Shown here in pieces: positions 4,513-6,063 of a stretch of DNA of 6,063 nt; position 1 is the stretch's first letter; every line of letters starts with the position of its first letter. Source of the DNA: CAG-390 sp045546615 (GTDB taxonomy: Bacteria > Bacillota > Clostridia > Oscillospirales > CAG-272); the NCBI GenBank assembly GCA_045546615.1, contig JAZQDD010000010.1:1-6063 (forward strand), in the 5' to 3' direction. Below the pieces are notes generated by a model. That model did not search any database and had not been told where the DNA came from. It worked only from the letters and a program-made list of their open reading frames with translations. The translations under genes and the position numbers were made by a program.

Positions 4513-5985
4513 ATGACGAATCGCAAGACCACCAAAAGAGCATTCCTCGCAAGCGTAATGGCACTCATTATTTGCTTCTCGATGCTCCTTGGAACCACTT
4601 ACGCGTGGTTCACCGATACCGTTGTTGCCAGCAAGAACAGAATAGTTTCCGGTAACCTCGATATCGAACTCGATTACGCCGTATACGAAGACGGCAAACT
4701 TGGCCCTTGGGCACCTGTTGAGGAAGACACCAATCTCTTCAATGAGAACGCTCTCTACGAGCCCGGCTATACTGAGGTTGTAGCTTTCCGCGTACGTAAC
4801 GTAGGAACTCTCGCACTCAAGTATAAGCTCGGTATCAACATCCTTTCCGAGAAGGCTGGCATTAACGTTTTCGGATCTGAGTTCATGCTCTCCGACTACC
4901 TTTTCACCGGTCTTGTTCCCGAAGGCGCTGCTACCACTCGTGACGAGTACATCCCCTACGCAACCACCAAGCTCAACGAGGCTACCAACGACATGACCGT
5001 TGATGACTCCACCTTCGGCACCAATACTCTCGTTCCCAATGACGAAGCTGATGCAGGCGAAGATGAGGAGATCTTCGAGATCGTTGTTCACATGCCTACT
5101 TGGGTAGACAACACCGCAAACTTCCGTACCAACCTTGCTGATAGCGCTAACGGCAACAAGCTTGACGGTACCGAGAATTTTGCAAATCAGCCCGAGATCG
5201 AGTTCGGTCTTACTCTCGTAGCTACTCAGTGGACTTACGAGGCAGACGACTTCGACGATCAGTATGATGTAGATGCACAGTACCCTGTAGTATCCAATAC
5301 TGCAGAGATCGTTGATGCTGTTAAGAATGGTGCTACCACCGTTCTTATCAACAACGACATCGAGCTTCCCGAACAGCTCGAGGTTAACGGTGCTCTCACC
5401 ATCATCGGTGACGGCGAATCCACCATTTACAGCGGTGCTAACGGTACTCGCGTAGTTAACGTTGCAGATCAGACTGACGCTCTTCTCGTAATCGACAACA
5501 TCAATCTTGTTGTTGATAACAACCTGACGTATACCAGAGGTATTTCCTTCTTCGGTAATGACGGTCTTGACGTAACCATCAAGAACTCCACCATCGTTAA
5601 CAATTCTTACTACGGAATCAACGTTGCAAGCGATAACAAGGAAGTTGTTATCAATATCGAGAACAGTGAGATCACCGGCTATGCCGCACTCAATATCTGG
5701 TCTGAAGGCACCGTTGTAAACGTTAAGAACAGTACGCTCACCGGTATTAATAAGTCTGCTCCTGTTGATGCAAACCGCTTTGCTGTAATCGTAGTTGAGA
5801 CTCCCGCCGAGAACGTTGTTATCAACCTTGAGGATACCGTAGTTAATGCTGTATATACTAATGGTGTTACTGCAAGAGAGTACCATCTGATTTACAGAAA
5901 CGACTCTTACACCATCAACGAGACTAACGTAGATTGGCAGATCAACGGTCTTACCAACTCCTTCAAGGATTTTGACGGCAGATAA
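4513..5985 (+). CDS. Large SipW-dependent TasA-like protein with C-terminal parallel beta-helix; probable major surface/matrix subunit
   Basis: 490 residues. The signal peptide covers about 1-31 (MTNRKTTKR, hydrophobic core, LGTTYA|WFTD), followed by NRIVSGNLDIEL (42-53), the hallmark of SipW-cognate proteins. The TasA-like domain (about 32-259) holds 'EPGYTEVVAFRVRNVGTLALKY' (83-104), 'FEIVVHMPTWVDNTANF' (188-204) and ends VATQWTYEADDFDDQYD (236-252), nearly identical to the preceding paralog. Residues about 275-450 form a right-handed beta-helix of pectate-lyase-like fold, with rungs at LLVIDNINLVVD (324-335), DVTIKNSTI (353-361), VVINIENSEI (378-387), TVVNVKNSTL (400-409) and VVINLEDTVV (435-444). 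Rungs are 22-25 residues apart except for one insertion. Asn/Thr-rich turns are typical. I see no catalytic lyase motif and no C-terminal anchor, so a structural or adhesive role is favoured. Codons such as AAC, TTC, TAC and ATC are used far more than in the first genes, suggesting high expression. Its RBS, AGGAGG, has good spacing. Confidence 0.88.
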   Translation: MTNRKTTKRAFLASVMALIICFSMLLGTTYAWFTDTVVASKNRIVSGNLDIELDYAVYEDGKLGPWAPVEEDTNLFNENALYEPGYTEVVAFRVRNVGTLALKYKLGINILSEKAGINVFGSEFMLSDYLFTGLVPEGAATTRDEYIPYATTKLNEATNDMTVDDSTFGTNTLVPNDEADAGEDEEIFEIVVHMPTWVDNTANFRTNLADSANGNKLDGTENFANQPEIEFGLTLVATQWTYEADDFDDQYDVDAQYPVVSNTAEIVDAVKNGATTVLINNDIELPEQLEVNGALTIIGDGESTIYSGANGTRVVNVADQTDALLVIDNINLVVDNNLTYTRGISFFGNDGLDVTIKNSTIVNNSYYGINVASDNKEVVINIENSEITGYAALNIWSEGTVVNVKNSTLTGINKSAPVDANRFAVIVVETPAENVVINLEDTVVNAVYTNGVTAREYHLIYRNDSYTINETNVDWQINGLTNSFKDFDGR

Positions 5986-5998
5986 TTAGCCGCGCAAA

Positions 5999-6016
5999 GT
6001 TCGGTTAAACCCGAAC
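5999..6016 (+). repeat. Small hairpin just upstream of the operon terminator
   Basis: GTTCGG (5999-6004) pairs with CCGAAC (6011-6016) across a 6-nt loop. It lacks a following T-run and stands 8 nt before the terminator stem, so it probably protects the 3' end or assists termination. Confidence 0.45.
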
Positions 6017-6023
6017 AAAGCTT

Positions 6024-6053
6024 GTCCGCCCCTTTGGGGCGGGCTTGTTGTTT
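6024..6053 (+). terminator. Rho-independent terminator of the SipW/TasA-like operon
   Basis: CCGCCCC (6026-6032) pairs perfectly with GGGGCGG (6036-6042) across TTT; a T-G wobble and a G-C pair extend the stem to 6024/6044. The T-rich tract TTGTTGTTT (6045-6053) follows. It lies 38 nt after the stop of the last gene and marks the end of the operon. Confidence 0.88.
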
Positions 6054-6063
6054 AAGTGCAAAG

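Noticed and set aside
5335..5862. Active pectate lyase or other polysaccharide-degrading enzyme
   Set aside because: The beta-helix rungs are clear, but no catalytic Asp/Arg/Lys arrangement or known lyase motif could be recognised, and the TasA-like head and operon suggest a structural protein.
4468..5886. Reverse-strand open frame of 472 codons opposite the last gene
   Set aside because: It is antisense to a gene with clear signal peptide, domain and ribosome binding site. It stays open because the sense strand avoids TTA, CTA and TCA in frame through its codon bias. No ribosome binding site or recognisable domain was seen.

Overview
The window looks like chromosomal DNA from an anaerobic Firmicute of class Clostridia, most likely a gut Oscillospiraceae/Ruminococcaceae-type organism. 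The reasons are moderate GC, AGGAGG-type ribosome binding sites, a TnpV-like gene, a small helical protein of a type I associate with this group, and a cluster of SipW-dependent secreted proteins. The taxonomic call is inference from gene content; no rRNA or other marker gene is present.

Left edge (1-529): the first 50 codons of a tnpV-like gene run leftward off the window. It is followed by about 380 bases without a convincing gene. That stretch holds a 17-bp near-perfect hairpin and two smaller hairpins, which may be an old mobile-element margin or a dispersed structured repeat. Next (530-997): a single-gene unit encodes a small helical, ferritin-like-type protein of unknown function and ends in a strong rho-independent terminator.

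Main block (about 1039-6053): one rightward operon. It starts with A-tracts, a good promoter (TTGAAA-17-TATCAT) and a leader with an inverted repeat plus T-run. Five genes follow: (1) a membrane/cell-wall protein with an acidic/Thr-rich linker, a beta-rich domain and a C-terminal PPQTG-type sorting signal; (2) a small TasA-like secreted protein; (3) an ER/SipW-type signal peptidase I with a Ser/His dyad and a charged coiled-coil tail; (4) and (5) two paralogous large secreted proteins with SipW-type signal peptides, a shared TasA/camelysin-like N-terminal domain, and beta-helix-like C-terminal segments of very different length. The last gene has the best ribosome binding site, codon use that looks optimised for high expression, and a structured 102-nt intercistronic leader with a possible promoter of its own. 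The operon closes with a terminator at the right edge.

How they likely work together (inference): the layout resembles Bacillus tapA-sipW-tasA. A dedicated SipW-like peptidase would process the TasA-like subunits, the sortase-type protein would tether the structure to the wall as a functional counterpart of TapA, and the beta-helix fusions would form the bulk or the adhesive surface. The combination of a sortase-signal anchor, three TasA-like subunits and beta-helix fusions in one operon is the most interesting content here.
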